64,000 bases of DNA, from NCBI RefSeq assembly GCF_035918255.1, contig NZ_CP142136.1, positions 868,001 through 932,000 of the forward strand. The letters are read 5' to 3'. The stretch is from Mesomycoplasma ovipneumoniae. Lineage in GTDB: Bacteria; Bacillota_I; Bacilli_A; Mycoplasmatales; Metamycoplasmataceae. The translations under genes were made by a program, and so were the position numbers. Positions 10,517-20,138 of this stretch are shown piece after piece; position 1 is the stretch's first letter; every line of letters starts with the position of its first letter. Under the pieces are notes generated by a model. The model was not told where the DNA came from. It saw only the letters and a program-made list of their open reading frames with translations, and did no database searches.

Positions 10517-12884
10517 AAATCTAACTAAAAATTTTAACCGAAGAGCTATTTTTAAAAATTTTAGCCTGGAAATCCCATCTAATGAGTTGGTCTTTGTCGT
10601 TGGTCCTTCCGGGATTGGGAAAACTACTCTTATTAACCTGATTGCTAATTTTAGTCAAAAAGATAAAGGTGAAATTCTTTTTTATAAAGATAACAAAGTT
10701 GTTAAAAACCCTTTAATTGACGTTGTTTTTCAAGATTTTAACTTAATTGAATCTGCTACTGGTATGGAAAATATTAAAATTGGCGCAAATGCAATAAATT
10801 TTAATATTAATGAAAAGAATATTGAAGAAAATGCAAGTTTTGTTAATATTTCAAAAGAAAATTTAGCAAATAGAGTGAGTGATTTATCAGGCGGTCAAAA
10901 ACAACGAATCGCAATTTTGCGATCATTAGCACGTGAATCTGACTTTATTTTGTTAGATGAACCTACTGGAAATCTTGATGTGGAAAATGCTGAAATTCTT
11001 TTTGAAAAAATACAAATATTAAGGAAAAATAAAACTATTTTGATAGTTAGTCACAATTTAGATCTTGCTAAAAAATACGGCGATAGAATAATTTATCTAA
11101 AAAATGAATCTGTATTAGAAATTGAAAAAATCGAAGAAATAAATAAGGGTGTATCTTTAAATAAAACTGATTATGATTTTAAATTTGAAAAAAAACCTTT
11201 AAAAATAAGTGACAAATTAAAATCAATTATTTTATTTTTGAAGCTAGATTTTAAAAATAAAATAATTATTACAGCTTTACTAATTATCACATTTCTAATT
11301 AGCATTTTAAGTCTAAATTTATTTGCTACACTTGATACGCAAGCAAATGCCGTTAACTCGCAACGAATTCTTCAATACAATTTAGATTCTTTTGAGGTTC
11401 AAAAAAAGGGAATATCACCGCTTTTTGACGAAGAAATCGAGAAATTCAATGCTAAAAAAGACATTGTTAATAAAATTATCCCTGTTTATTTAACTCGAAA
11501 CTTTGTTTTTGCTTATAATAATAACGACAAAGAATTAGTTTCTGAGAATAATGATATAGAATTAATCGACCAATCTGATTTTTTTAAAAATAGGTTTAAA
11601 TTTGACGACAAAAACCTTCAAGGTAATCTTATACAAAATGAAAATGAGATAATTATTTCAAGTTCAGTTGTCACAAAATTAAAAATTACCGATCCTATTG
11701 GCAAAAAAATTAAAATTAAAGGCATATTTAATCCGAATGTTGATGAAATTCCAACAATTTTTGAAGTTACTATTGTCGGAGTAAACCATTCAATTGATGT
11801 ATTCAACACAATACCTTCTTTTTTACATTATAATTTAGCAAAAAAAATTAATGAAGCTTTTTTAAAAAACACAAAGGGTGTTTCGTCTTTCCGCGGCTCA
11901 ATCAGTCTTTTAAATGTAAGAAATTTTCAATCATTTTTCGTTGGCAAAAAACATTTTTTAAAAGATTTAAAGGTAGAAAATTTAAAAATTAGTAATGGTG
12001 AGCTTCCTAAAAATAAAGATGAAATTGTTGTTTCAGTTGACGCTATTGATGAAATAAATAATCTTATAGATGATTTTAACAATAGAGCTACTGAATTAAA
12101 CAAAAACAATAATTTTAAAATCGACAAATACGAGAAACTAAAAATAGGGTCTAAAGTTGAATTATCAAATAGAAATGGAGAAGATATTCCTTTTAAAATA
12201 GTCGGAACTTTTGATCTAAAGGAAAACCATCATTTGCAGGAACAAAAATCTGAAGTTGACACTCGCGAAGAACAAAGACGTGAATTTAAGAACCATATCA
12301 TAATGCATAATGATGGTGATGAATATAGAAACGAAATAAGACCACGAGGTGCAAAAATATTCTTAAAATCTGAAAATATCAATGAAAATTTAGACTCATT
12401 TAAAAAGGATTTTCCAAATTATTGATATTCAAAAGATCTTGACTCAATAAAAATTTTACTTTTAAGCTCCACTTTTTTAGTAAAAGCAGTACTACTTGCT
12501 ATCCAAGTGATTCTTATAGTTTTATTGGTAGTTTTTTCAGTTCTTTATGCAAAAAATCTAACACAATCAAAATTAAAATCAATTGGAATTCTTAAATCAC
12601 TAGGCGAAAAAACTAAAAAAATCTTTTTCTTACACATATTAAATATTTTTGCAATTTCTTTCTTAATTTTAATATCAGGTCTAATAATAAGTTTGCCTAG
12701 CATGCCATATTTTTATAGTTTGATAACAACCGCTGATTTTATCAGTCCAACTTATACACAAATTTTTATCAATTTCATTGTAATTTGATTCTCAATTAGT
12801 TTGCTTATTTTTCTTATCTATTTCTTCATATCATTAAGATATTACAAAAAACCTGTTACTGAACTTCTTAAAAATAGTTTATAA
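10503..12884 (+). CDS. ABC exporter, ATPase fused to FtsX/MacB-like permease
   Basis: A 793-aa one-chain half-transporter. The ATPase is at residues 1-225: Walker A GPSGIGKTT at 34-42, signature LSGGQKQR, Walker B FILLDEPTGNLD, switch His in ILIVSHN. It resembles the MacB/LolD class. One transmembrane helix follows near residues 250-275, then a large extracytoplasmic domain (about 280-640) and three helices in the last 140 residues: the MacB/FtsX layout, used for mechanotransmission and export of peptides or lipoproteins rather than import. A TGA Trp at 12423 and another near 12786 join the pieces. Its 3' end is duplicated twice downstream. Confidence 0.85.
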
Positions 12885-12903
12885 TTTTTAGATCATTTTA
12901 TAT

Positions 12904-12925
12904 CTAAATTAGTATACTAATTTAG
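12904..12925. promoter_or_regulatory. 22-bp perfect palindrome upstream of array gene 1
   Basis: CTAAATTAGTA is followed directly by its reverse complement. The palindrome lies 39 bases before the ATG of the first array gene and 20 after the ABC gene stop. It contains TATACT, a fair -10 box, so it could be an operator over a promoter. It recurs upstream of every array gene. Confidence 0.6.
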
Positions 12926-12963
12926 ACTTGATTTAGGAAAAATTATCACAGGTGTTTATTCAA

Positions 12964-13701
12964 ATGAAATCAATATTACTATTTTATAAGCTATTATTTT
13001 TTAAGCCCCTTTATATTGTTTCAAACGTTTTTTTATCGTTGAGTTTTCTAATAAGCACACCTCTTCAATTAGCATTTCCTGAACATATAGTTATTTTAAG
13101 AATATTTGTTTTTGGTTCGCTTTCTTTGCTTATTTTTATTAACCTTTCAAGATACATTTGATTTATTTCCAAATACAAAAAAGAGGCTTTAAATTTGTCA
13201 AATGAAAAACTTAAAGAAAAGTATCCTCAACTTTTAAGAGTTGAAAAAAATTTACCTCTATATGCAACGCCCGTTTTAAATTATGAATTTTGACTAAGAA
13301 CTAGATTACCTTTTATTGCTTCTGAATTTAATGAACAAGATCCTGACTATGAAGAAAAACAAAAATTTCTATACAAGATGCATTTAAGATTATACATTGT
13401 TGAATCATTTTTAGTTGTTTTTGTAATTGCATGCCTTACTTTATCTTTCTATTTTATATTACCAAGAACATTTTCAGTTAATCCAAGAACTAATAATCTT
13501 TATTTTAATTATAATCTTGTATTTTCGATAGTAACTAGTATTACACTTTATAGTATTGGTATTTTTACCACAGTGTGAATAATTCAATCAAAAACCAAAA
13601 TAATACAAATTTCTAAAAATCTTTTGACTATTTCTGTTGAGGAATGTAAAAAAGCCTATAAAAGTACTTTTTTTAGATTTTATCTTCCTAAAAAAATTTA
13701 A
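12964..13701 (+). CDS. Array gene 1: four-helix membrane protein
   Basis: First of five paralogues (245 aa). ATG at 12964 has an AGGTG site 8 bases upstream, which favours it over the in-frame GTG at 12952. Hydrophobic segments at about 9-30 and 38-62 (ending SRYIWFI), a charged middle loop with the family signature FNEQDPDYEEKQKFLYK, and two more segments at about 140-165 and 185-210. The tail ITISVEE-like to FRFYLPKKI is conserved in the family. I do not recognise the family; the position behind an ABC exporter suggests immunity, accessory or surface roles, which is inference. Trp residues are TGA-coded. Confidence 0.7.
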
Positions 13702-13723
13702 GACTCATAAATTTTTTTAGGAA
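13685..13723 (+). terminator. Terminator-like hairpin after array gene 1
   Basis: TTCCTAAAAAAATTTA and its complement form a perfect 16-bp stem around a 7-base loop, with the stop codon of array gene 1 inside the stem. The descending arm holds T7. The corresponding hairpin is weaker after the other array genes. Confidence 0.6.
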
Positions 13724-13730
13724 ATCAAAG

Positions 13731-13757
13731 TTAAAACACAAAATTACGAACACTCCC
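13731..13757 (+). mobile_element. IS256-type end remnant
   Basis: TTAAAACACAAAATTACGAA plus CACTCCC is the reverse complement of the terminal repeat of the IS256-family element at 18755. It directly abuts a copy of the ABC permease 3' end, and the same junction recurs at 15286/15287. Confidence 0.6.
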
Positions 13758-13908
13758 TGATTTTATAAGTACAACTTATACACAAATTTTTATCAATTTC
13801 ATTTAGATTTGATTCTCAACTAGCTTCCTTATTTTTCTTATCTATTTTTTTAAATCATTAAGATATTACAAAAAATCTGTTAGTGAACTTCTTAAAAATA
13901 GTTTATAA
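13758..13908 (+). pseudogene. Duplicated 3' end of the ABC permease gene (copy 1)
   Basis: About 150 bases closely match the last 50 codons of the ABC gene (12738-12884), but an in-frame TAG (ATTTAG in place of ATTGTA) and several substitutions make it non-coding. It carries along the downstream palindrome region and marks the point from which the array unit was duplicated. Confidence 0.75.
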
Positions 13909-13928
13909 TTTTTTAGGTCATTTTATAT

Positions 13929-13950
13929 CTAAATTAGTATACTAATTTAG
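13929..13950. promoter_or_regulatory. 22-bp perfect palindrome upstream of array gene 2
   Basis: Identical in sequence to the palindrome at 12904 and at the same distance from the next ATG. It is preserved although the adjoining permease fragment has decayed, which suggests selection or a recent duplication. Confidence 0.6.
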
Positions 13951-13988
13951 GTTTGATTTAGAAAAAATTATCGCAGGTGTTTATTAAA

Positions 13989-14720
13989 ATGAAATCAATT
14001 TTACTACTTAATAGACTAGTATTTCTTAAACCCATTTATGTTGTTTCAAGCTTTTTTTTATCGTTGGTTTTTATAATAAGCACACATTTTCAACCCTTAT
14101 TTCCTGAACATATACTTATTTTAAGAATACTTATTTTTGGTTCGATTTTTTTGTTTGCTTTTCTTACCATTTCAAGATACATTTGATTTATTCGCAAATA
14201 TAAAAAAGAGGCTTTGAATTTGTCAAATGAAGAACTTGAAAAAAAGTTTCCCAAACTTTTAAAAATTGAAAAAAATGCAGCTTGATTTGCAAAAAAAGTT
14301 TCAAATTATAATACTTGGTTAAAATTTCAATTACCTGTAATTGCTTCTAAATTTAATGAACAAGATCCCGACTATGAAGAAAAACAAAAATTTCTATACA
14401 AGATTACTTTAAAATTGCAAATTGTTGAATTATTTTTTGCTCCTATTTTAATGGCATGCCTTGCTTTATCTTACTATTTTATGGCTACAGCATTTATTTC
14501 AACAAAAGGTAATAATTTATCTGTTATTCCTAATTTTACATATTCGGTGATAACTGGTATTATATTTTTTGTTATTGTTAGTGTTGCCTCAGCGTGATTA
14601 AATCAATCACTAATCAAATTAATACAAGTTTTTAGAAATCTTTTGACTGTATCTGTTGAAGAATCTAAAAAAGCCTTTAAAAGCATTTTTATCAGATTTT
14701 ATCTTCCTAAAGACATTTAA
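13989..14720 (+). CDS. Array gene 2: four-helix membrane protein
   Basis: 243-aa paralogue of the gene at 12964, with the same start (GCAGGTG site, then ATG AAA TCA ATT TTA), four hydrophobic segments, and the loop signature FNEQDPDYEEKQKFLYK. The middle part (ELEKKFPKLLKIEKN, YNTWLKFQLPVIASK) belongs to a second sequence type that differs from array gene 1 (KLKEKYPQLLRVEKN). The C-terminus reads FYLPKDI. The in-frame TGA codons are at the conserved Trp positions, so this is an intact gene. Confidence 0.7.
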
Positions 14721-15131
14721 GATTGGGTAAATTTTTTAGAAAATCAAAGCACAAATAAATTAATACTTTCAAAAAATAACCGCCACAAACTCACCAATAA
14801 TTTTTTACACTATTTTGTACCGCAATTAATATTGAAGGTCAAAATTTTGAAAATGCAACTATTGCTTATCAACAAATAAGTTGATTTATTGATCGGTATA
14901 ACAATTCAAAGCTTGAAAGAAAATCCCGCCAAAGTGACGGGATTTTTGTTATTGTACTAAAACAAGCCTTTTTTTGTGTGTGAATTTCTTATTAAAATAA
15001 AGGCACAAGTTAATTTTGCATAAATAATTTACACTAAAATTTAGAGTTTTATTACCTATAAAAAATATTAATCAGCTGCAAAAGCAACAAAAATTTTTAA
15101 CCATCGATCAAATTGTTTTTTTGGTAAAAGC
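14721..15131 (+). repeat. Array spacer with possible transposase remnant
   Basis: This spacer recurs after array genes 3, 4 and 5. Around 14840-14920 one frame reads ISWFIDRYNNSKLERKSRQ, resembling the C-terminal end of IS3-type integrase-like transposases (FIxxYNNxR). No intact ORF is present. It ends in the hairpin at 14920. Confidence 0.4.
14920..14947 (+). terminator. Rho-independent terminator in array spacer
   Basis: AAAATCCCG pairs with CGGGATTTT (9 bp) around a 9-base loop and runs into T5. It is the GC-richest stretch in the spacer. Equivalent hairpins occur at 16452 and 17699. Confidence 0.7.
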
Positions 15132-15286
15132 CATCTATAAAATGACAAAGGCAGGTAAGAAATTGAAACATAATTAAAAAACAATTAGAAATTTTTTTCC
15201 ATAATTGGTTAAATAATGTAAAATTAAATTAGATTTGTATTTGAAAAATCCATAAAAATTTAAAACACAAAATTATGAACACTCGC
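15132..15286 (+). mobile_element. IS256-type 3' end remnant
   Basis: About 155 bases match the last transposase codons (CTATAAAATGACAAA...) and terminal repeat of the IS256 element at 18755-20138, in the opposite orientation, ending GAACACTCGC. Frame-disrupting changes are present. It abuts the second permease fragment. Confidence 0.6.
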
Positions 15287-15438
15287 TGATTTTATAAGTC
15301 CAACTTATACACAAATTTTTATCAATTTCATTGCAATTCGATTCTCAACTAGCTTAACTTATTTTTCTTATCTATTTTTTTATATCATTAAAATATTCCA
15401 AAAAAGCTGTTATTGAACTTGTTAAAAATAGTTTATAA
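15287..15438 (+). pseudogene. Duplicated 3' end of the ABC permease gene (copy 2)
   Basis: Second degraded copy of the ABC permease tail, with a one-base insertion in the stretch matching CAATTAGTTTGCTTA and further changes. It starts at exactly the same base of the permease as the copy at 13758, and the same IS256 end precedes it, so both descend from one rearranged junction. Confidence 0.7.
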
Positions 15439-15468
15439 TATTTTAGGTTCTATCATATCTAAATTAGT

Positions 15469-15490
15469 ATACTTATTTAGACTTGATTTA
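15469..15490. promoter_or_regulatory. Palindrome upstream of array gene 3 (one mismatch)
   Basis: Same 22-base site as at 12904 with a single change (ACTTATTTAG for ACTAATTTAG), again just ahead of the array gene start. Confidence 0.5.
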
Positions 15491-15518
15491 GAAAAAATTA
15501 TCGCAGGTGTTTATTAAA

Positions 15519-16250
15519 ATGAAATCAATTTTACTACATTATAGGCTAGTATTTTTTAAACCTATTTATATTGTCTCAAGCGTTTTTTTATTAATTATTA
15601 TTCTATTAGGCACACCTTTTCAATACTTATTTCCCGAACATATACTTATTTTAAGAATATTTATTTTTAGTTCGATTTTTTTGTTTGCTTTTCTTACCAT
15701 TTCAAGATACATTTGATTTATTCGTAAATATAAAAAAGAGGCTTTGAATTTATCAAATGAAGAACTTGAAAAAAAGTTTCCCGAACTTTTAAAAATTGAA
15801 AAAAATACAGCTCGATTTGCAAAAAGAATTTCAAATTATAATACTTGGTTAAAATTTCAATTACCTGTAATTGCTTCTAAATTTAATGAACAAGATCCCG
15901 ACTATGAAGAAAAACGAAAATTTGTATACAAGATTACTTTAAAATTTCACATTGCTGAATCATTTTTACTTACTATTTCAATTGCATTCGGTACTTTATC
16001 TTACTATTTTATAATTACAATAGCGGTTTCAACAAAAGATAATAATTTATCTGTTATTCCTAATTTTACATATGCGTTCATAACTGGTATTATATTTCTT
16101 GTTGTTGGTTTTGCTGCCTGAGTATGATTAAATCAATCAACAATCAAATTAATACAAGTTATTAGAAATCTTTTGACTGTTTCTGTTGAAGAATCTAAAA
16201 AAGACTTTAAAAGTATTTTTATCAGATTTTATCTTCCTAAAGAAAATTAA
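15519..16250 (+). CDS. Array gene 3: four-helix membrane protein
   Basis: 243-aa paralogue. The N-terminal 70 residues are its own version (IYIVSSVFLLIIILLGTPFQ), while codons from about residue 72 to the stop are nucleotide-identical to array gene 4. ATG at 15519 with GCAGGTG upstream. Loop signature FNEQDPDYEEKRKFVYK; the last helices differ from genes 1 and 2 (LTISIAFGTLSYYFIITIAVSTK). A membrane location is clear; the function is not. Confidence 0.7.
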
Positions 16251-16451
16251 GATTGCATAAATTTTTTAGAAAATCAAAGCACAAATAAATTTATACTTTC
16301 AAAAAATAACCACCACAAACTAACCAATGATTTTTTAAGCTATTTTGTAGTGACAATTAATTTTGAATTTCAAAATTTTGAAAATGTGACCCTTGCTTAT
16401 CAAAAAATAAGTTGATTTATTGACTAGTATAACAATTCAAAACTTGAAGGA

Positions 16452-16478
16452 AACTCCCGCCAAAGTGGCGGGAGTTTT
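16452..16478 (+). terminator. Rho-independent terminator after array gene 3
   Basis: AACTCCCGCC pairs perfectly with GGCGGGAGTT (10 bp, 5-base loop AAAGT) and is followed by TT. A strong hairpin in an AT-rich genome. Confidence 0.75.
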
Positions 16479-16583
16479 GGTATTCTACTAAAACAAGTCT
16501 TATTTTTGACCGTGAATTTCTTATTATAATAAAGGCACAAGTTAATTGTACATAAATAATTTAAACTAAAATTTAGAATTTTA

Positions 16584-16690
16584 GGGAGTGTTCGTAATTT
16601 TCTGTTTTAAATTTTTATGGATTTTTTCAAATAGAAATCTAATTTAATTTCACATTATTTAGGCAATTAGGGAAAATAATTTCTAATTTT
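16584..16690 (-). mobile_element. IS256-type left-end remnant upstream of array gene 4
   Basis: About 107 bases starting GGGAGTGTTCGTAATTT match the left end of the IS256 element at 18755, including the last transposase codons. Here it takes the place of the permease fragment seen upstream of array genes 2 and 3. Duplicated at 17831. Confidence 0.65.
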
Positions 16691-16706
16691 TTAGGTTATA
16701 TAATGC

Positions 16707-16727
16707 CTAAATTAGTATATAATTTAG
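16707..16727. promoter_or_regulatory. Imperfect palindrome upstream of array gene 4
   Basis: CTAAATTAGTATATAATTTAG: the same site shortened by one base in the centre, which makes a TATAAT-type -10 box more obvious. An identical copy is at 17954-17974. Confidence 0.5.
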
Positions 16728-16765
16728 ATTTGATTTAGAAAAAATCATCCCAGGCAGTTATTAAA

Positions 16766-17497
16766 ATGAAATCAATTTTAGTATTTTATAAACTACTATT
16801 TTTTAAACCCCTTTATGTTGTTTCAAACGCTTTTTTATTCCTTATTTTTGTGTCAAGCACACTTTTTCAATTATTTTTTCCCGAACATATAGTCATTTTA
16901 AGAATATTTATTTTTAGTTCGATTTTTTTGCTTGTTTTTCTCAACTTTTCAAGATACATTTGGTTTATTTCCAAATACAAAAAAGAGGCTTTGAATTTAT
17001 CAAATGAAGAACTTGAAAAAAAGTTTCCCGAACTTTTAAAAATTGAAAAAAATACAGCTCGATTTGCAAAAAGAATTTCAAATTATAATACTTGGTTAAA
17101 ATTTCAATTACCTGTAATTGCTTCTAAATTTAATGAACAAGATCCCGACTATGAAGAAAAACGAAAATTTGTATACAAGATTACTTTAAAATTTCACATT
17201 GCTGAATCATTTTTACTTACTATTTCAATTGCATTCGGTACTTTATCTTACTATTTTATAATTACAATAGCGGTTTCAACAAAAGATAATAATTTATCTG
17301 TTATTCCTAATTTTACATATGCGTTCATAACTGGTATTATATTTCTTGTTGTTGGTTTTGCTGCCTGAGTATGATTAAATCAATCAACAATCAAATTAAT
17401 ACAAGTTATTAGAAATCTTTTGACTGTTTCTGTTGAAGAATCTAAAAAAGACTTTAAAAGTATTTTTATCAGATTTTATCTTCCTAAAGAAAATTAA
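16766..17497 (+). CDS. Array gene 4: chimeric four-helix membrane protein
   Basis: 243 aa. The first 74 or so codons are identical to array gene 5 (MKSILVFYKLLFFKPLYVV) and the remaining 170 codons are identical to array gene 3, so it is the hybrid expected at the join of the tandem duplication. Open under UGA=Trp, with the same four-helix layout. The ATG is preceded by CCCAGGCAG rather than GCAGGTG. Confidence 0.7.
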
Positions 17498-17698
17498 GAT
17501 TGCATAAATTTTTTAGAAAATCAAAGCACAAATAAATTTATACTTTCAAAAAATAACCACCACAAACTAACCAATGATTTTTTAAGCTATTTTGTAGTGA
17601 CAATTAATTTTGAATTTCAAAATTTTGAAAATGTGACCCTTGCTTATCAAAAAATAAGTTGATTTATTGACTAGTATAACAATTCAAAACTTGAAGGA

Positions 17699-17725
17699 AA
17701 CTCCCGCCAAAGTGGCGGGAGTTTT
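17699..17725 (+). terminator. Rho-independent terminator after array gene 4
   Basis: Exact duplicate of the 10-bp hairpin at 16452, within the 1247-bp repeat. Confidence 0.75.
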
Positions 17726-17830
17726 GGTATTCTACTAAAACAAGTCTTATTTTTGACCGTGAATTTCTTATTATAATAAAGGCACAAGTTAATTGTACAT
17801 AAATAATTTAAACTAAAATTTAGAATTTTA

Positions 17831-17937
17831 GGGAGTGTTCGTAATTTTCTGTTTTAAATTTTTATGGATTTTTTCAAATAGAAATCTAATTTAATTTCAC
17901 ATTATTTAGGCAATTAGGGAAAATAATTTCTAATTTT
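17831..17937 (-). mobile_element. IS256-type left-end remnant upstream of array gene 5
   Basis: Exact duplicate of the remnant at 16584, carried by the tandem repeat. Confidence 0.65.
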
Positions 17938-17953
17938 TTAGGTTATATAATGC

Positions 17954-17974
17954 CTAAATTAGTATATAATTTAG
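17954..17974. promoter_or_regulatory. Imperfect palindrome upstream of array gene 5
   Basis: Exact duplicate of the site at 16707, at the same distance from the array gene start. Confidence 0.5.
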
Positions 17975-18012
17975 ATTTGATTTAGAAAAAATCATCCCAG
18001 GCAGTTATTAAA

Positions 18013-18768
18013 ATGAAATCAATTTTAGTATTTTATAAACTACTATTTTTTAAACCCCTTTATGTTGTTTCAAACGCTTTTTTATTCCTTATTTTTGTGT
18101 CAAGCACACTTTTTCAATTATTTTTTCCCGAACATATAGTCATTTTAAGAATATTTATTTTTAGTTCGATTTTTTTGCTTGTTTTTCTCAACTTTTCAAG
18201 ATACATTTGGTTTATTTCCAAATACAAAAAAGAGGCTTTGAATTTATCAAATGAAAAACTTAAAGAAAAGTATCCTCAGCTTTTAAGAATTGAAAAAAAT
18301 GTACCTCAAGTTAAAAGAAAAAGTATTTTCACTTATGGTATTTGGTTAAGAAGTCAAATGCCTTTAACTGCTTCAAAATTTAATGAGCAAGATCTCGACT
18401 ATGAAGAAAAACAAAAATTTTTATACAAGATTTATTTAAGATATTATATTGTTGAATCATTTTTAGTCGCTATTTTAATTGCATGCCTTACTTTATTTTA
18501 CTATTTTATGTTTACAACGATATATTCAGTTGCTGCAACAAGAGATAATAATTTATCTATTATTCCTGATATTGCATATTCGGTAATAACTGGTTTCATA
18601 TTTTTTGTTATTGCTCTTACTGCCGCAGCATGAATAAATCAATCGCAATTCCAATTATTGCAAATTTCTAATAATCTTTTGACTGTTTCTGTTGAAGAAT
18701 CTAAAAAAACCTATAAAAGTACTTTTTTCAAATTATATATTCCTAAAGGAAATTGGGAGTGTTCATAA
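18013..18768 (+). CDS. Array gene 5: four-helix membrane protein with IS-altered C-terminus
   Basis: 251 aa. The N-terminal third is identical to array gene 4; the middle (KLKEKYPQLLRIEKN) resembles array gene 1. The family normally ends around YLPKEN or YLPKDI; here an IS256-family element enters in those last codons, so the frame runs into the IS end as PKGNWECS before a TAA. The membrane part is untouched, so the product may still work. Other features are as for its paralogues. Confidence 0.65.
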
Positions 18769-20138
18769 TTTTGTGTTTTAAATTTTTATCGATTTTTCAA
18801 ATAGAAATGCAATCTAATTTAATTTTACATTATTTATAACCGATTAGGGAAAATAATTTCTAATTGTTTTTTAATCATGAATCAATTTCTTACCTTTTGT
18901 CATTTTATAGATGCGTTTTGGAGAGTTAAATAAGTTATTTTTGAAAGGTAATTTACACTTTGAATTCCGCCTTTTGTTTTTGTATTTTTCCTAATTAATC
19001 TATTCATTGATTCAATTAAATTTGTCGTATAAATTGCTTGCCTCAATTCAAATGGATATTTAAAAAATGTCGTTAGTTCAACGAAATTTGTATATCAAGA
19101 CTTGATAATTGAAGGATATTTTTGGCCTCATTTTTCTGCAAATTTATCAAGATTTTGCATTGCAAATTCTTGATTAGCCGCTTGATAAATCTTTTTCATA
19201 TCAAGGACAAACTCTTTTTTGTCTTTGTTAGTAACTTTTAAAAGCGAGTTTCTAATTTGGTGAACAACACATTTTTGAACATCTGCTTGCGGGAAAACCG
19301 CTTCAATTGCTTGAGTAATTCCACTTAGATTATCGCAAGAAATTATTAGAACATCTTCCAGCCCGCGAGTTTTTAGTTCGTTAAAAACATCAAGTCAATT
19401 ACTTGCTGATTCGGTATTTTTAATCCAAAACCCCAGTGCTTTTTTATTTCCGTCCCAATCAATTGCAAGAATAAGATGAAGTGATTTTTTGACAAAAATA
19501 CCGTTTTCTTTAACATTAAAAAACATGCCATCAATGTACAAAATTGGATAGGAATTCTGAATTTTTCGCGATTTTCACTTTTCAATTTCAGGCAATAATT
19601 TGTCAGTAACTGAAGAAATTCAGGCATTACTTATTTCTTTTTTATAGATACTTTTTATTGTATTAGTAATATTTTCATATGACATTCCTGATGCAAAAAG
19701 TGAAAACACTTGCTCTTCAATATCGCCTAAATTTGTTTCGTATTTACCAAGTAATTTGTTCTCAAAAGTGCCATTTCGATCTCTTGGTATTTTTAGATGA
19801 AAATTATTACTATCATAATTCACAGTTTTGCCCGAAAATCCGTTTCGCTTATTCGGTCTATGCACTCCTTTTTTGCTTCGGTTACTTTTTTCATAGCCTA
19901 AATGTTGGCTTAATTCCGCCCTTAAGAGCGCCTCAGTAAAAGTTTTAAACATATGCGAAATTTCGTTGTGAAAATCTTCTTTTTTTAATTTTTTATAATC
20001 AGCGTATTTGTCAACAAGTTTTTCAGCTTCTAACTCAAATGGGGATAATGTTTTTTTCTGTTTTTTCATATTTTTGTCCTTCATAATAAATTTTATCAAA
20101 ATAGACTTACTATAAAACACAAAATATTTAACATTACC
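18755..20138 (-). mobile_element. IS256-family insertion sequence
   Basis: About 1384 bp. The ends are imperfect inverted repeats: GGGAGTGTTCATAATTTTGT on the left and, reverse-complemented, GGTAATGTTAAATATTTTGT on the right (about 22 of 28 positions agree). Flanking bases AGGAAATT and AAGAAATT look like an 8-bp target duplication with one change; 8-9 bp is normal for IS256. It carries one intact transposase. End fragments of related copies occur at 13731, 15132, 16584 and 17831. Confidence 0.8.
18834..20069 (-). CDS. IS256-family transposase
   Basis: 411 aa, continuous with UGA=Trp. The catalytic DDE is visible: ILYIDGMFF, VLIISCDNLSGI and TNLIESMNRLIRK, with the family's KCVVHQIRNSL between the second Asp and the Glu. 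The N-terminal part holds LGYEKSNRSKK and the RNGFSGKT stretch typical of this mutator-like group. ATG at 20069 has AAGGA 7 bases upstream. The only transposase of this family in the window that looks functional. Confidence 0.9.

Larger units (their letters stand above)
15732..18255 (+). repeat. 1247-bp tandem direct duplication
   Basis: Positions 15732-17008 repeat at 16979-18255 with a fixed offset of 1247 bases; I found no mismatch in the lines I compared. The join lies in the conserved codons AAAAAAGAGGCTTTGAATTT of the array genes, so the unit is one array-gene period created by unequal crossing-over between paralogues. The lack of divergence implies it is recent or kept uniform by gene conversion. 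Confidence 0.88.

Noticed and set aside
19373-19627. Separate 84-aa ORF within the IS256 transposase
   Set aside because: Different frame from the transposase; the transposase frame is continuous across it with DDE motifs on both sides.
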